Assembly: GCA_964035545.1 (NCBI GenBank) | Contig: OZ037765.1 | Coordinates: 9,020,698 to 9,084,697, forward strand | Source of the DNA: Bugula neritina | Taxonomy: Eukaryota; Bryozoa; Gymnolaemata; Cheilostomatida; Bugulidae | Direction of reading: 5' to 3' | Length of the DNA: 64,000 bases | In this document: piece after piece, positions 23,562 through 35,000 of the stretch | Numbering within the stretch: position 1 is the stretch's first letter | Layout of the letters: each line of letters starts with the position of its first letter | Made by a program: the position numbers and the translations under genes | Notes under the pieces: generated by a model | The model's input: the letters and a program-made list of their open reading frames with translations, nothing else | Database searches by the model: none | Told to the model about the DNA's origin: nothing

Positions 23562-25641
23562 ATGGGTGTTTCATGGTATGTAAAATGTACTTGCAAGTTG
23601 TAGGGTATAGGTTTAGAAAATATGACTTGTCAGTTGTGGCAATTTAGCTTCAAAAGGTGCACAGTAAATCTTTTTCTCTCCCACTGTTTAATCTTCCTTT
23701 AAAAGGTTGGCAATCAGTAAAAGTTATTTGGGTATTATTGGGCTAAGCCTAGGGCCACACTGTGCGTATTTTCGCATGCGAAAATTGAAATCACAAGTAG
23801 CAAAGGTGTCCACTGTGCGCGTTGAGAAAACATTCGCACTTGTCGCTCTGCATTCTCAACGCAAGTGCGAATCGTCTCCGTCGTCGTCACCTAATTGGCT
23901 GATAGTTATTCAGCGAGCCCAACTTCTTTATTTTAGTGCTACATTCCAGTAAATTGCGTTTTATTGAAAGCGAGTGCGATTTAAAAATGAAAGCTTTATT
24001 TATCATGCATCACTGACGCTACAGTGGACACCTTTGCTACTTGTGATTTCAATTTTCGCATGCGAAAATACGCACCGTGTGGCCCTAGGCTAAGAGGTGC
24101 TGTTCACAAAGATTTAAGTCTTGCTGTGTGCAAGTATTTTTTGCACTTTAAGATTTGACCGTTTAGTTTTATGCATGCCTTGTAACTGTCAAATCATTTA
24201 TTGTTATATAATTATTGGCAACCATTATTCATAGTATATATAATAATATGCTTGTTTTATACGACTTCCTTGATACTCAATTTTATTTAGAGTCGTGTAC
24301 TGTTAAAAAATTCCATCATATTTCACATTTATCTTTATTCAGGGTTGTCAACATACCTTTTGATGAAAACAAAAGTTCCCAGCAACTTTTAGATGGACTT
24401 AATCAACGCCTCACGATATTAGGTGCTGTTAAGTCAGGGATGCACTATATTGACTGTGACGTGTACCAATCTCAGGTTCCCCATGGTAATAACTAATAAC
24501 TTAACAATTTACGGGGCTCATAAAGTTTAAAGAATATATAATAGTTTAGTTTATACTAAAATCCAACCTTTATCTTATTACTGTATATTATTTAGTGACG
24601 GTTTACAAACAATTTCCCCTTTCTCTTTTTATATAGTATACAACTCCTAACTATTAGATTTACTTGTGCTCTCTGGCTTGAGTTTACACACTTTAAATTT
24701 AGTAGAAACACAAGTTATATATATTATAATACAAATTGCTTGCTCACATGTGTTTATAATAGGAAAGCAATTTACTTATAGTTAAAACAATACTACTTCG
24801 AAATTTCATGCAGTGGGCTGTACTCTTTAATTACTATTATATACAGATTTTATGTACAGGTTTATATGATAGTACCTGAAGTGCGTACTCTGCTACACTA
24901 AACTGTATATAACTACTTTTTTCATTACTCATACATAACTAACATATGAATAAACTTACTAAACTATTTCCACAATTTCTGTAATGTGTTTATTTGGTTT
25001 TAGCGTCTCAAAGTTGCTGCTATTTAATGCACAACAGTGAATATCCAGTCACCTCCTTCGCCATACTAGACTCGCATACATGTCTCACTTCCGACAATGT
25101 GATTGATCTTATCATGATGAAGCTTAGGCCTCTCTATGAAAATAGAAAAAACCTCAAGTTGGAATGCAAAGGGTCGAGATTCACCTTGCAAGACTTTGTG
25201 TTCAAATCTACTTCCGTACAGCTGACTAGCACTAACAGCATTTTGGGTATTTTATTAGAGGTGAGTCTGTCTGTTTTCCAGCTGCATAATCTGAATCGTA
25301 TGTCTATAAGCTGGAGCTTTAGAGCTTTAGCCAGTTACTTGCCTGTATGATTTAGCACATGGTAGTAATCAGTGATAATCTTTTATTTTTCATACGTTTT
25401 TTATGTCTAATTTTGATTTTAGGTTGAATACTTGCCTTCTGTGACGGCTGGCAACTGTTATGCACTGCTGAAAGAAATGGTGGAAGGAATTTTGGGGAAG
25501 TCTGTAGAAATACCCAACTACTTGAAGATTAGAAGCAGTGAGCTGTATTCACCCAATGACACAATGCAACAGTACCTGGAACACTTTAATCTTTTGAAAA
25601 AGTCCCATTTATCACAAGTCACTTCTCAGCAGCAATCGTAG
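23562..25641 (+). CDS. MED20: Mediator complex subunit 20
   Basis: Exons are 23562-23575 (14 nt, MGVSW with the Trp codon split), 24343-24485, 25004-25260 and 25423-25641. The joined frame gives 210 residues, against 212 in human. It reads MGVSWVVNIPFDENKSSQQL, then LTILGAVKSGMHYIDCDVYQ, CCYLMHNSEYPVTSFAILD and a middle strand-rich domain. The C-terminal part contains VEYLPSVTAGNCYALLKEMV and NDTMQQYLEHFNLLKKSH. The YLMHNSEYP and DTM-QY-E-FN blocks are diagnostic. MED20 pairs with MED18 in the head module that contacts RNA polymerase II. Intron 1 contains a 344-bp MITE (23747-24090). The tiny first exon was chosen because it restores the family's MGV start and its phase fits. Confidence 0.96.
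23747..24090. mobile_element. PIF/Harbinger-like MITE in MED20 intron 1
   Basis: 344 bp with about 74-bp terminal inverted repeats starting GCCTAGGGCCACAC and continuing through TTTTCGCATGCGAAAA and a CAAGTAGCAAAGGTG segment. It is flanked by TAA on both sides (23744-23746 and 24091-24093). Three-base TWA duplications and GGGCC-type tips fit PIF/Harbinger non-autonomous elements. No transposase. Confidence 0.75.
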
Positions 25642-27747
25642 TTTAGTTATTTTTATAGTTGTTAGTGTAATATTTTTGTGTATATAATGTTGCATTATTT
25701 CTGTTTTTCTACTGTGCTGCTATTGTTATGTAAATATTTTACAAAGTTGGCATATTGTTTGTACATTTAATATAATGCATACAATATTTTGGTATTTTAA
25801 ATATATATACATTAAATTTGTTATATTTTCAATGATTTAAGTACTACTCCCACATACTGTAAATTAAAATTTCTATACATTTATTTACTATACTGAAAGG
25901 TAGTGTAAACCTTATTAACTGTCAAACTGCATTGAGCGAAACTAAGCTGTCACTATCTATTACTTGTGGTGCATTGGAACACTCAACTAATGCTTATTGC
26001 AAAATTGTATATATAATTACACTCAGCTCTAAAGATAAGTAAAATACAAGTTTGTTGATTTTGTTTTAAAATGATACACAAGACCAATTACTACCTGAAA
26101 TTTCCCCAAGAAAGATTTTTTTATTATATATTCATACATGTTGGGAAGTACATGCTTCTAATTTATGCAGCAGTTAATGTTTCTATGGTAACCAACAGGT
26201 CATGTGATTATACATATAATGATGGGGACTATACTGACAACTAAAACAAAATGTGTAATTCCTGTTATCAGCAAAAATGTATATATTCCCAAGAGTTCTG
26301 CTTTAGTAAACTATCATAAAATGAAAAAGGTTTAACATGGAAGCACATGCAGCCAAAATTTGTAGAGATAGACAAAAGGTTTCTTACATAAACCTTAATA
26401 TAATAACTAATCTCTGATCTTTACATTACTTTGCCTCAACTCTGTATGGAAAGTTTATGTTAATCATCATCATGGAAGTCAAATGTGTGGGATTCATTTT
26501 TAGAAACTGAATTGGCTTGCTTAGGTGGCTATATTGATTTTTACTTAAATATATCAAATACAAACTAGAATGTATATGTATCAGAAACTTTTAGTAGCTG
26601 TGCTTAGGTATAAATAAGCTTCATTTGGAGTTATTTCTGAGAATGAGTAGTATTTTATTCTTTCAAAATGGTGCAGAGAGCAAAAACTAAACTTCTTAAG
26701 AACTGTGGGTAAAAAACAGGATAATGCACTAAAACAAGAATTATCTTCTCAATAAAGTAAATACACAACTCCAAATTACAATCATATTCAAAACTAAAAG
26801 AACTCAAGAAGCTACTTTAATTATATTCAACATCTTTTACATAGTTTATTGTTTCAATCTTTTACTGCAACAACTTGTAAGCTCACAGTACAATCGTACA
26901 CAACACAGAAGCTCTAAACATCTGCCTTTATTGTTGAAAAAAATTATGATTTTTATACCCAGTAAGTCAATAGCCGATCATGTAATAACTGTGGTGCATT
27001 TTATGTACATGCTACCTTTTCTGATACTTTACATAAAATCATCGGCATTGTAATATATATAACATTTTTTAACATTGAAAAATTAGGAATTTTGATAGAT
27101 AAACATGGTTCTCTATGGCCTATTGCTTCCAAAAAAAATTCTAACAATTTGTAGAAAAATACTTTTCATATTTGGTATGAAGAGTTCAACTATTTATCAT
27201 TTTTGTCATGCATAATTATATAGTATTATTTTTCCCAGTAATTTAGAATAAACTTTCGTATTTTTTCCTTACTTTCTCAGAATATTTTTAGTTTCAAGTT
27301 ACTTGTTTTGTAGTTTAATGGAAGTTCAGTTGCCGGCCTAACAGGTAAAATATAGCCCTTTGCTGTTTACTAATGCATAATATTTCTCTAAAGATATATA
27401 GTTGAAAATATGTATTTTATTAATTAATATATAATGGAAACTGAAATAATGGCATAATTATCACTTATTGCCAATAATTGTGCCATAGTAAGATACATTT
27501 TTGTATTAAAGAGCTCAAATTCTGTTTACGAAAACTAAACAATACAACTTTAATTTATTAAGCCAGGTAAAGCTTTAACTATTCACTGTCATACCTTCTG
27601 CATATATTATATGTACAATATATAACATGCATTGGTGAATTTGATTTATGGAAGTTTACAATATTATATAAAATTTAGATCAATATGTAATTGTTGTAGC
27701 TTATGTGAAGCTACCAAAATAAAGACTCCCGCAGGCAAAAAGTAGGC
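25642..27747. other. AT-rich intergenic DNA after MED20
   Basis: Contains the MED20 3' UTR and the upstream flank of the tau-like gene. The homopolymer-rich AT sequence has no ORF of note, and I see no structured repeat. Confidence 0.5.
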
Positions 27748-30700
27748 ATGGATGAGGCACAGCTAAATGTAGAACCCCAAACCAGGACCCCTACTTCAAA
27801 CTCTCAGGCTACTAAACCAGATGATGACGTGACGTACAGGTTAAGTAACACCACCCTGTCTAATGTAGAAGACAAAGGTAAACTTTTGTACAACTTGGAC
27901 CAAACAAGTGTTACTGATGACTCAATTTGTTTGGAAGTTCATACATCAAATGAAGTTTCACCTGCCAGTGGAGGTGGTTTATCAGGATGTGGAGATGCTC
28001 CAATGAGCCCACCTAGAGATTCTAAGTTTAGTTACAAGAAACTAAATGCTCTTTGCGAAGTTGATTCATCAGTCAGTACACAAACTAACCTTTCCACAAT
28101 CACTAACAAGACTGTTGATGAAAATAGATCTCAAAGCAACAGCGTCTCAGTAGAATTTGCTACGTTACCCAAATGTTCAGACAACGATTTCATAGTTCGA
28201 GTATCTTCAACAAAATCTCCACTTTTACAAAATAAAAAGCCAAAGATGATTGGTCGAGGTGTTTTGGTCAAGTCTGTCTCCCAGATGCACTCTGCTAAAG
28301 TACAAACATACCCCAAAGTTAGGGTTTCTGCCACTCAAAGTTTGCTTCTGCAGACAAGCGATTCTTCTCTGCAAACACAACATGAAGATTTCACCACAGC
28401 AAATGTCCAGACTAGTCCTACACTCTCTCAAAGTCAGTCGAGATTATATGACATTTTTATCATTTTAATTATGCTGTACATTATTTTATATTACTTCCTA
28501 ATAGGCCTATATTATATTATATTACAATATGATTATATTATACCTCATTGCATTATTATATAATATATTCTATTATATTACATTATTATATACTATATTA
28601 CATAAACCATGCGTCGCTTATAATAACGAAAAGTAGCAACATTGTTACCTGTTTTATTTGAAGCAATATTTTGATACAAATTTAATACAATGCATTACAA
28701 TGCAAAACTGCATTTTACAATCATCAATAAACTTCTCATGGTATAAATGGCATTGTATTAATTTTATAGGCTATGCTGCTACAAGTTCTGCTTGTGAAAC
28801 AGGTGAGTCTTTTACATTTAAATGCATTGCAACATGTTGGTGGGTGGTTGCAATAAGCAATAATAAAATTATCTAGACTGTAACTGCTTGTAGCACAAGA
28901 AGTGTTTTTACTATATCTATTTAAATATAATGCAATATGATGCTTTCATAAAGGACTAGGTTGATAAAAAGTATACGTAGCATTTTCCGCTTAATAAAAT
29001 TTACTCTGCTTACAGTCAAGTCTTTCGGGCGACGTCCAAGTGACTACACTTCATGTACTGTAAGTACAGGCTACAGAAGTAACACTATATTCTACATAAT
29101 TCAAGTGTTGATAAAATACTAAATTTTTATTCAACAAGAAATAACAATTAATCTCAATTTTTGGCTGTTGATATGTGTAAAATTGTCCAATCATTTCCTA
29201 TATCTACTTTAGAACATTATTATAGAAGCTAAAATCTATATCAGGTTTGAAAATAATTCAGGAAGCCTTGCAAAGCTTTTAGCACAATAATCTTTAAAAT
29301 TCTTATTAAAAATTTTATTTATTTTACTAAAATCACTAAACCATTGCTATTTTGTATCTTAGTAAGAACTCTATAGACTACTATGTCACATTTGTCAGCT
29401 TTAAAGAGCTTGTTAATTGCAGGCCAATTTAAAGACAAAAGTTACTTCGCAAGTTCAAAGCATGACCAATATATTTCACCAACCAAATGCTTGCAATAAG
29501 CATATATATTCAGAAAGGCTTGATTTCAATAGAGATGTTAAATCTAAAGTAAACTCAATAACTAACCATAAGCCTGGTGGTGGAAATAAATGTATACTTT
29601 CAGAAAAGTTAAACTTTCGAACTAACGCCAAGTCAAAAGTTGGATCATTAGAGAACCTGTGTCACAAGCCGCAAGGTGGAAATCTGAAGGTGAGCCATGC
29701 TAGTCTTGTCAGATGTTTGCTCAAATTTTCGATTGATTTACAATTTATAGACAAAAAACTCTTATAGGTAAAGAAGTTAATGTCTTAACAAAGGCTAGCA
29801 GTTGCCTGCAAACTTTCTTTCTCAACTAGACGGCTGTAGTCCTGTACGTTTGAATATGGGTAGCTACCCGTATTTGAAGCAGTTAGCTGCTAAATGTATT
29901 GTGCTAATTTTTCTAATCATAGATATTTCAACACAAACTGGACTTTACAGAAAGAGCATGTGCTAGGATAGGTTCATTGGAGAATATTCACCACAAACCA
30001 GGGGGAGGAGAAAAACAGGTGAGTAATTAATTGTGTACTGTTAATTCATATGTCGTGCAGTGGTAACAACCTCTGTAAAAATTATTGCAGGGTTTGACTT
30101 GAATTAAGTTTTTATATGCTCTAAACTACATAGTTATGGCAAGTTACTAGTGATGATCGACTTCAAAGCTAGCAGCCTGAAGTATTTGGGATCATAGTTT
30201 TTAATATAAAGGCAGATCATGATGTGAAATAATTGCCCCATTGGGACCCAAACCACAGACCTCCGGCTTGCAAGCAGGCATGCTAACCAACTACACCGCA
30301 GGGGCTGTTGGGTTAATTCAACACTACACATGAAATGCGAGCCCTTTTAAAGATAGAGATATTTAGCATGCTGAAATAGCCCTAGATATCCAACTAATAT
30401 TTTCAAAGCAAAGCCCTGCAGCTAAAACAGTATTTAATAGAAAGTAAATAAAGGTCATCACACCTATACAATAATTTATATTATTGCAGCTAAATTGCTT
30501 TAATTCATAGTTGTGCTCTCTCCATATAAGAGGGGGATAACTATTTTCATACCACTATTGGTATAATAAGGCTTGGGCACATAATATATCATTTGTTGTC
30601 ATACTTGCTATAGTTTTAATATTAATAGGTCATATATTCAGTCATGAAATTAAATATTTAATAAACACAGAGCCTTGAAGCTAACTTGTTATGATTTTGG

Positions 30701-31405
30701 ACTAAAACTGGTTATTTTTAAATGGAGTTTGGGTTGATGAATGACATTACAATAAAAGCACAACTAATTATTAGTATGTTATAGTGGATATTCTAGTATT
30801 ACCCAGAAAGGTTATTAGTCATTGGTGTCTCATTGATTCTAGCAATCGGCATAATACTTAGTATTGCATTTGTCTATTCCAACCATATACCACTTTAACC
30901 CCATTATGATGGGTGTAGAATGTAAAAAAAATAAGTACAAAAAATTTTCGAGCAGCAGTTTTTATTACTAAAGGTTTTAGTGATTGTATAAATGTTGCTG
31001 TTATATATATCATAAATTGTTTGAAGGTACAGTATCAAGTGGTTGCTAAAAGATCAAAGACATTTAAAGAAGTGGCTCCATTCAGCTACTCTGTTGAATC
31101 AAAATACAGAGTAAGTACATTGAAATCTCTTTATCTGAATTAATTAACAGTTGTAGTAGGTTGATTATGGATATATATACACACATATTCATACACTATA
31201 TGATTTATTTGGCTAAATTTAGGTGATCTTCGACAAGCAAACATCTGCAATTTACTTCAATTTAGAAACATATTTCTTATATTTATAGAGCCGACAGTCA
31301 AGAGTGAGAAGTGTCAGCTCAGATAGAACTACCTGCACAATGTTGACAACCAAGACAGAGTCAAAAGCTAGCACTAAGCACAAAACTACGAACCGAAGTT
31401 CCTAA
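27748..31405 (+). CDS. Tau/MAP2/MAP4-family microtubule-associated protein
   Basis: Exons are 27748-28432, 28770-28802, 29015-29058, 29423-29689, 29923-30018, 31027-31110 (or from 31033, the next in-frame AG) and 31289-31405. All phases match, giving about 441 residues. The N-terminal 228 residues are polar, Ser/Thr-rich and probably disordered. Four tubulin-binding repeats follow: VTSQVQSMTNIFHQPNACNK; VKSKVNSITNHKPGGGNK; AKSKVGSLENLCHKPQGGN; ARIGSLENIHHKPGGGEKQ. Linkers such as SEKLNF, SERLDF and FQHKLDF separate them. The C-terminus is basic and Ser/Thr-rich. Family members bind and stabilise microtubules in neurites and other processes. Repeat 1 has lost the PGGG turn, and only repeat 3 keeps the KxGS kinase site. 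Extra upstream exons are possible because the start rests on the first ATG alone. It cannot be matched one-to-one with a vertebrate paralogue. Confidence 0.9.
30235..30305 (-). repeat. tRNA-derived SINE or tRNA pseudogene
   Basis: The minus strand begins GCCCCTGCGGTGTAGTTGGT and reads on through TTAGCATGCC, an anticodon-like CTTGCAA loop (TGC) and GGTTTGGGTCC, a near match to the Pol III B box, ending ATGGGGC. Five acceptor pairs form and two fail. The anticodon stem is poor, so it is not a working tRNA. It lies in a tau-like gene intron. Confidence 0.65.
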
Positions 31406-32055
31406 CTGTTTCTTTAAATTTTATTAATTTACTTAGTATTCAAATATAACTAATATATGCATAAGGAAAATTTATACACGACAGTAATGCATAATGCAAA
31501 AATTGAAATAATAATGTATAACTAGAGATAAGACAGTAGGACTGCACAAAGCACCAGATAATTTTTCTACATACAATAAATAACACGTTGTAATATCATT
31601 TAAGAGAATTGGGAGGGGTTAATAATATTTAAACAAATATGGTGAATATAATAACAAAATGAAATTGGTTAATAGTATTCACCTGAGAATATTGACAAAA
31701 AGCTTGTTACGCATTATAATCAGGTATAGGAGTTGTTTGCTCCAAATTATATATTGTAACATGCATGCTTATTTTCACACTGTCAAGAATTATTTTGCAA
31801 AAATTTTTATATTATAATGTGGCTAACACTGTACTGTTGCAAGGCTATAAAATATCCAGTACATAAAAAGTAATTCTATTGTATATAAAATCTGAGCGCA
31901 ACATTATTTTAACCAACCTGTTAGGGGCAATATAAATTACAAGAATTAATCTCTGATTATATTATATGCTTATATAAGTTCAAAAATACAAATATAAAGA
32001 GTGCTATAAAAATAAGAAAAATCATTAGGCTTGTGCAACTTATAAATTCGTCAGT
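31406..32055. other. Convergent tails of tau-like gene and RB1CC1
   Basis: AT-rich 3' flanks. AATAAA at 31575-31580 is a good poly(A) signal for the + strand gene. No coding signal. Confidence 0.5.
31575..31580 (+). promoter_or_regulatory. Poly(A) signal of the tau-like gene
   Basis: AATAAA, 170 bases after the TAA at 31403-31405. Confidence 0.5.
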
Positions 32056-35000
32056 TTATTTCACAACCCAGGGCTTGGCTTTCACTCGGTAAAATTTTGT
32101 ATTTATTGGGACGTTGAATCGATTGTTCACCTACAACACGCCAAATTAAATATTAGAATAGCACTTCAAGCATCGGCTAGATTGATATATTAGTATGAGT
32201 ATGTTATGATATTAACTGTCATTCCTTAAAGCTAAATTTTGCTAAAATTTCTCTACAATCAAATTTTTACTTAGAAAAAGTGCAACAACAATCACTCCAG
32301 TACCAAGGGACTATCTGAATGTAGAGAAACACACTAATCCAAACTGAAAGGATTGGAATCAGAACTAGTCTCATTCACAATGCTATTCTAAGAGCAACAT
32401 CTAGCAATAATCACTCATCAGAAAAACTTTTGTTTGATTCAAAGCCACATGAGCTCTACAGTCTTTGTTTTAACAAAATTTAGTGAAACATATCTCACTC
32501 GGCAGATACTTTTCGATAAACAAATTTATTTTAGTGACTTATCAACATTTCTGTCAGCCATTTTTAATTGCCATACTGTATGACAGTAAAATGCCAATTG
32601 ACACATCAAAGAAGGCCAAGAAGTGATCAGCCAACAGGTGAAATGCAAGGCAGTACTGGCAACTGGAACTTCTTATGAAAACAGTGGGACAAACTGACTT
32701 TAGTGAAGTAATAACTAAAATCGCCACAGATAAATCGAACCAAGTATTAACCTTCTTTAATAATAATCGATACACGTTTGGATCCACAAATATATGTTAA
32801 TCAAATAGCAATCACCTTTCTAGCCAAGCAGTACTCCTTCTCCAGGATCTCTGCTAAGATCCAGGGTCTACTCTGGGCCGGCTCGTCAATACCCAGCTCC
32901 TTGGTCGAGTCTGAATGTACAAAGTGAAGTGGAGTCCCGAAACAAAACACAATATAGTGCTTGTATTTTGGATCATAGAAGATGATGACCTTATCCCCTG
33001 GATTACAGCTACAAGTATATGTAATTGGTTTACAGAACAATTGTTATTATAGACCCCTGTATTCAGTACTATTCCTTAGCATTTCAATTATGCTAATGAA
33101 TAGTACTGAATACCTGGATCGTATTAAAGGTGGAAAACTGAAACAGGGCAATAAATAACTGATAAGACAGCAAGCCTAGCATTGTCTACTTCTTTTCAAA
33201 CTTCTACATTATACAATTCTGTTCTGCACAATTTTCAATTTCAATTCAGATTATATAATTTAATTGAATAAACTTAGCAAGTCTTAGTTTAACTCCTAAG
33301 AAACTAACAATTATCATTAGCAGTTGTGTTCCATTCCCACTATAGCTACATCTTAGCCATAACCCTCTTCCAACTGTTCACAGATTGGCCAACAGCTAGT
33401 AAGAATCTAATATCCAAACCAAGTCATACTTGTGAAAAACAGCTGAATTTACTAGCATAATTAGTCATCCCAAGTTTTGTGTGGGGAAGGTAACCTAAGT
33501 AGAAGGTTGGTTTCACAGCACCATAGTCTATCATGCAATTTACCACATCACATCATACAATTTTCATAGTTTAAAGAAATTCTGCTACAATGTTTAATTA
33601 TTATTCATGGCAACTTAATGCTATTGCAAACCCAGCAAAAGTCAGAAGCACAAACAAAAGATAACTACAATACAAAAGACAATACCAAATAGCCCTCCTA
33701 CCTTTTCACACTAACTTTTTCACTCTGAAGCTCAGCTTGGATACTAGCCGACATTTCAAACTCGGATATCTGTGAATGAACAAACAGTATGGCATATTTA
33801 TCAGATTCTATCATATTCTTACAAACTTATTATTAATACTACTCAATACTATATAAACTTTGTTATATTGCAAAGCTACAATAAAAATTAACAATAAAAA
33901 TACAGTTGTGACCACAAATATAAACGGCTTAACGATTAAATTGAACACTTTCCAATAATATGTACAAATTACAATCATTTAGTTTAACAAAACCAACAAC
34001 CCAAATAACAAATTACAGTGAATATTTTTAGGTATGTTTTAAGCTATTTTTACACCACCCTGGAGTCTGTAAAAATTGAGTTGGTATTTGATTCAATCAT
34101 TTGAAATCCACTAAATATTTTAATTCTTTAAAGTTCAGTTGTTGTAGAACCTTTAGAAACTCGTCAATATTTGTAAAATTTGTTTCAAAATAATACAACA
34201 GAGCATAATATTTCAGAAGCCACAGTCTTTAAAATAATGCCAAATACAATTTAACAACAACCTCAATTATTAATCATGTTGATATTTTATTATTACTGTA
34301 TTAAATAAGGTGTTTTAGAAACAACTGCAAAATGTTATTCTTTTAAATTACTACATCATTTAGTTTATCATTCATTAGTACAGCATCTATATCAAATATT
34401 TTACTAGGCAACCTCCTATCAGACCTGCTGAGGTGTGAAGACAGCTTTTTCTTGTAAATGGGTTATTAGAAATTTCTGTGGCCTAAAGTAATAAAAAAGT
34501 GACATATGTAACCCAGAATATCTACAATTTACTCACTTTAGATTTCAATTCCAGTATTGTGTCACTTTTCTCTTGAAGCTGTAGCTCTAGCTCACTCTGA
34601 TCTATATTTACTGGCACTACAGAGACATTCATGCTAGTCTCTGCGGCAGTTGTAGTCTGTGACATGGTGACATCGGCATCACCTGCACCATCGGCAGCGC
34701 TAGACGGTTCGGTGGTGGACATTGATATTTGACTGGTAGCTGGCAGCGGTGCAGCATCAGAACTAGGAGCATCAGACGAGCTGGCAGATGAAACAACCAT
34801 AGGCACCTCCATGGCTGAAGCAGTTAACGAAGTAGAAGGAGAATGGCCGGGCAGCTGCTTCTTCAACTCAGCAATAATCAAATCTTTTTCTTTTCTTAGA
34901 TTTGATATCTTTTTTTGTAACTTCATCTACAATTTTTTTCAAGCTTATTATCACAGCGTTTAGTAAAACTCTCAATATCATTAATAATTATGGCTAAGAA

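Noticed and set aside
28433-28563. Extension of the tau-like first exon to the stop at 28561-28563.
   Set aside because: The translation becomes Ile/Tyr-rich AT sequence. The GTCAGT donor at 28433 gives the right phase for the next exons.
30235-30305. A functional tRNA-Ala(TGC).
   Set aside because: Two of seven acceptor pairs and several anticodon-stem pairs fail, and the B box is altered.
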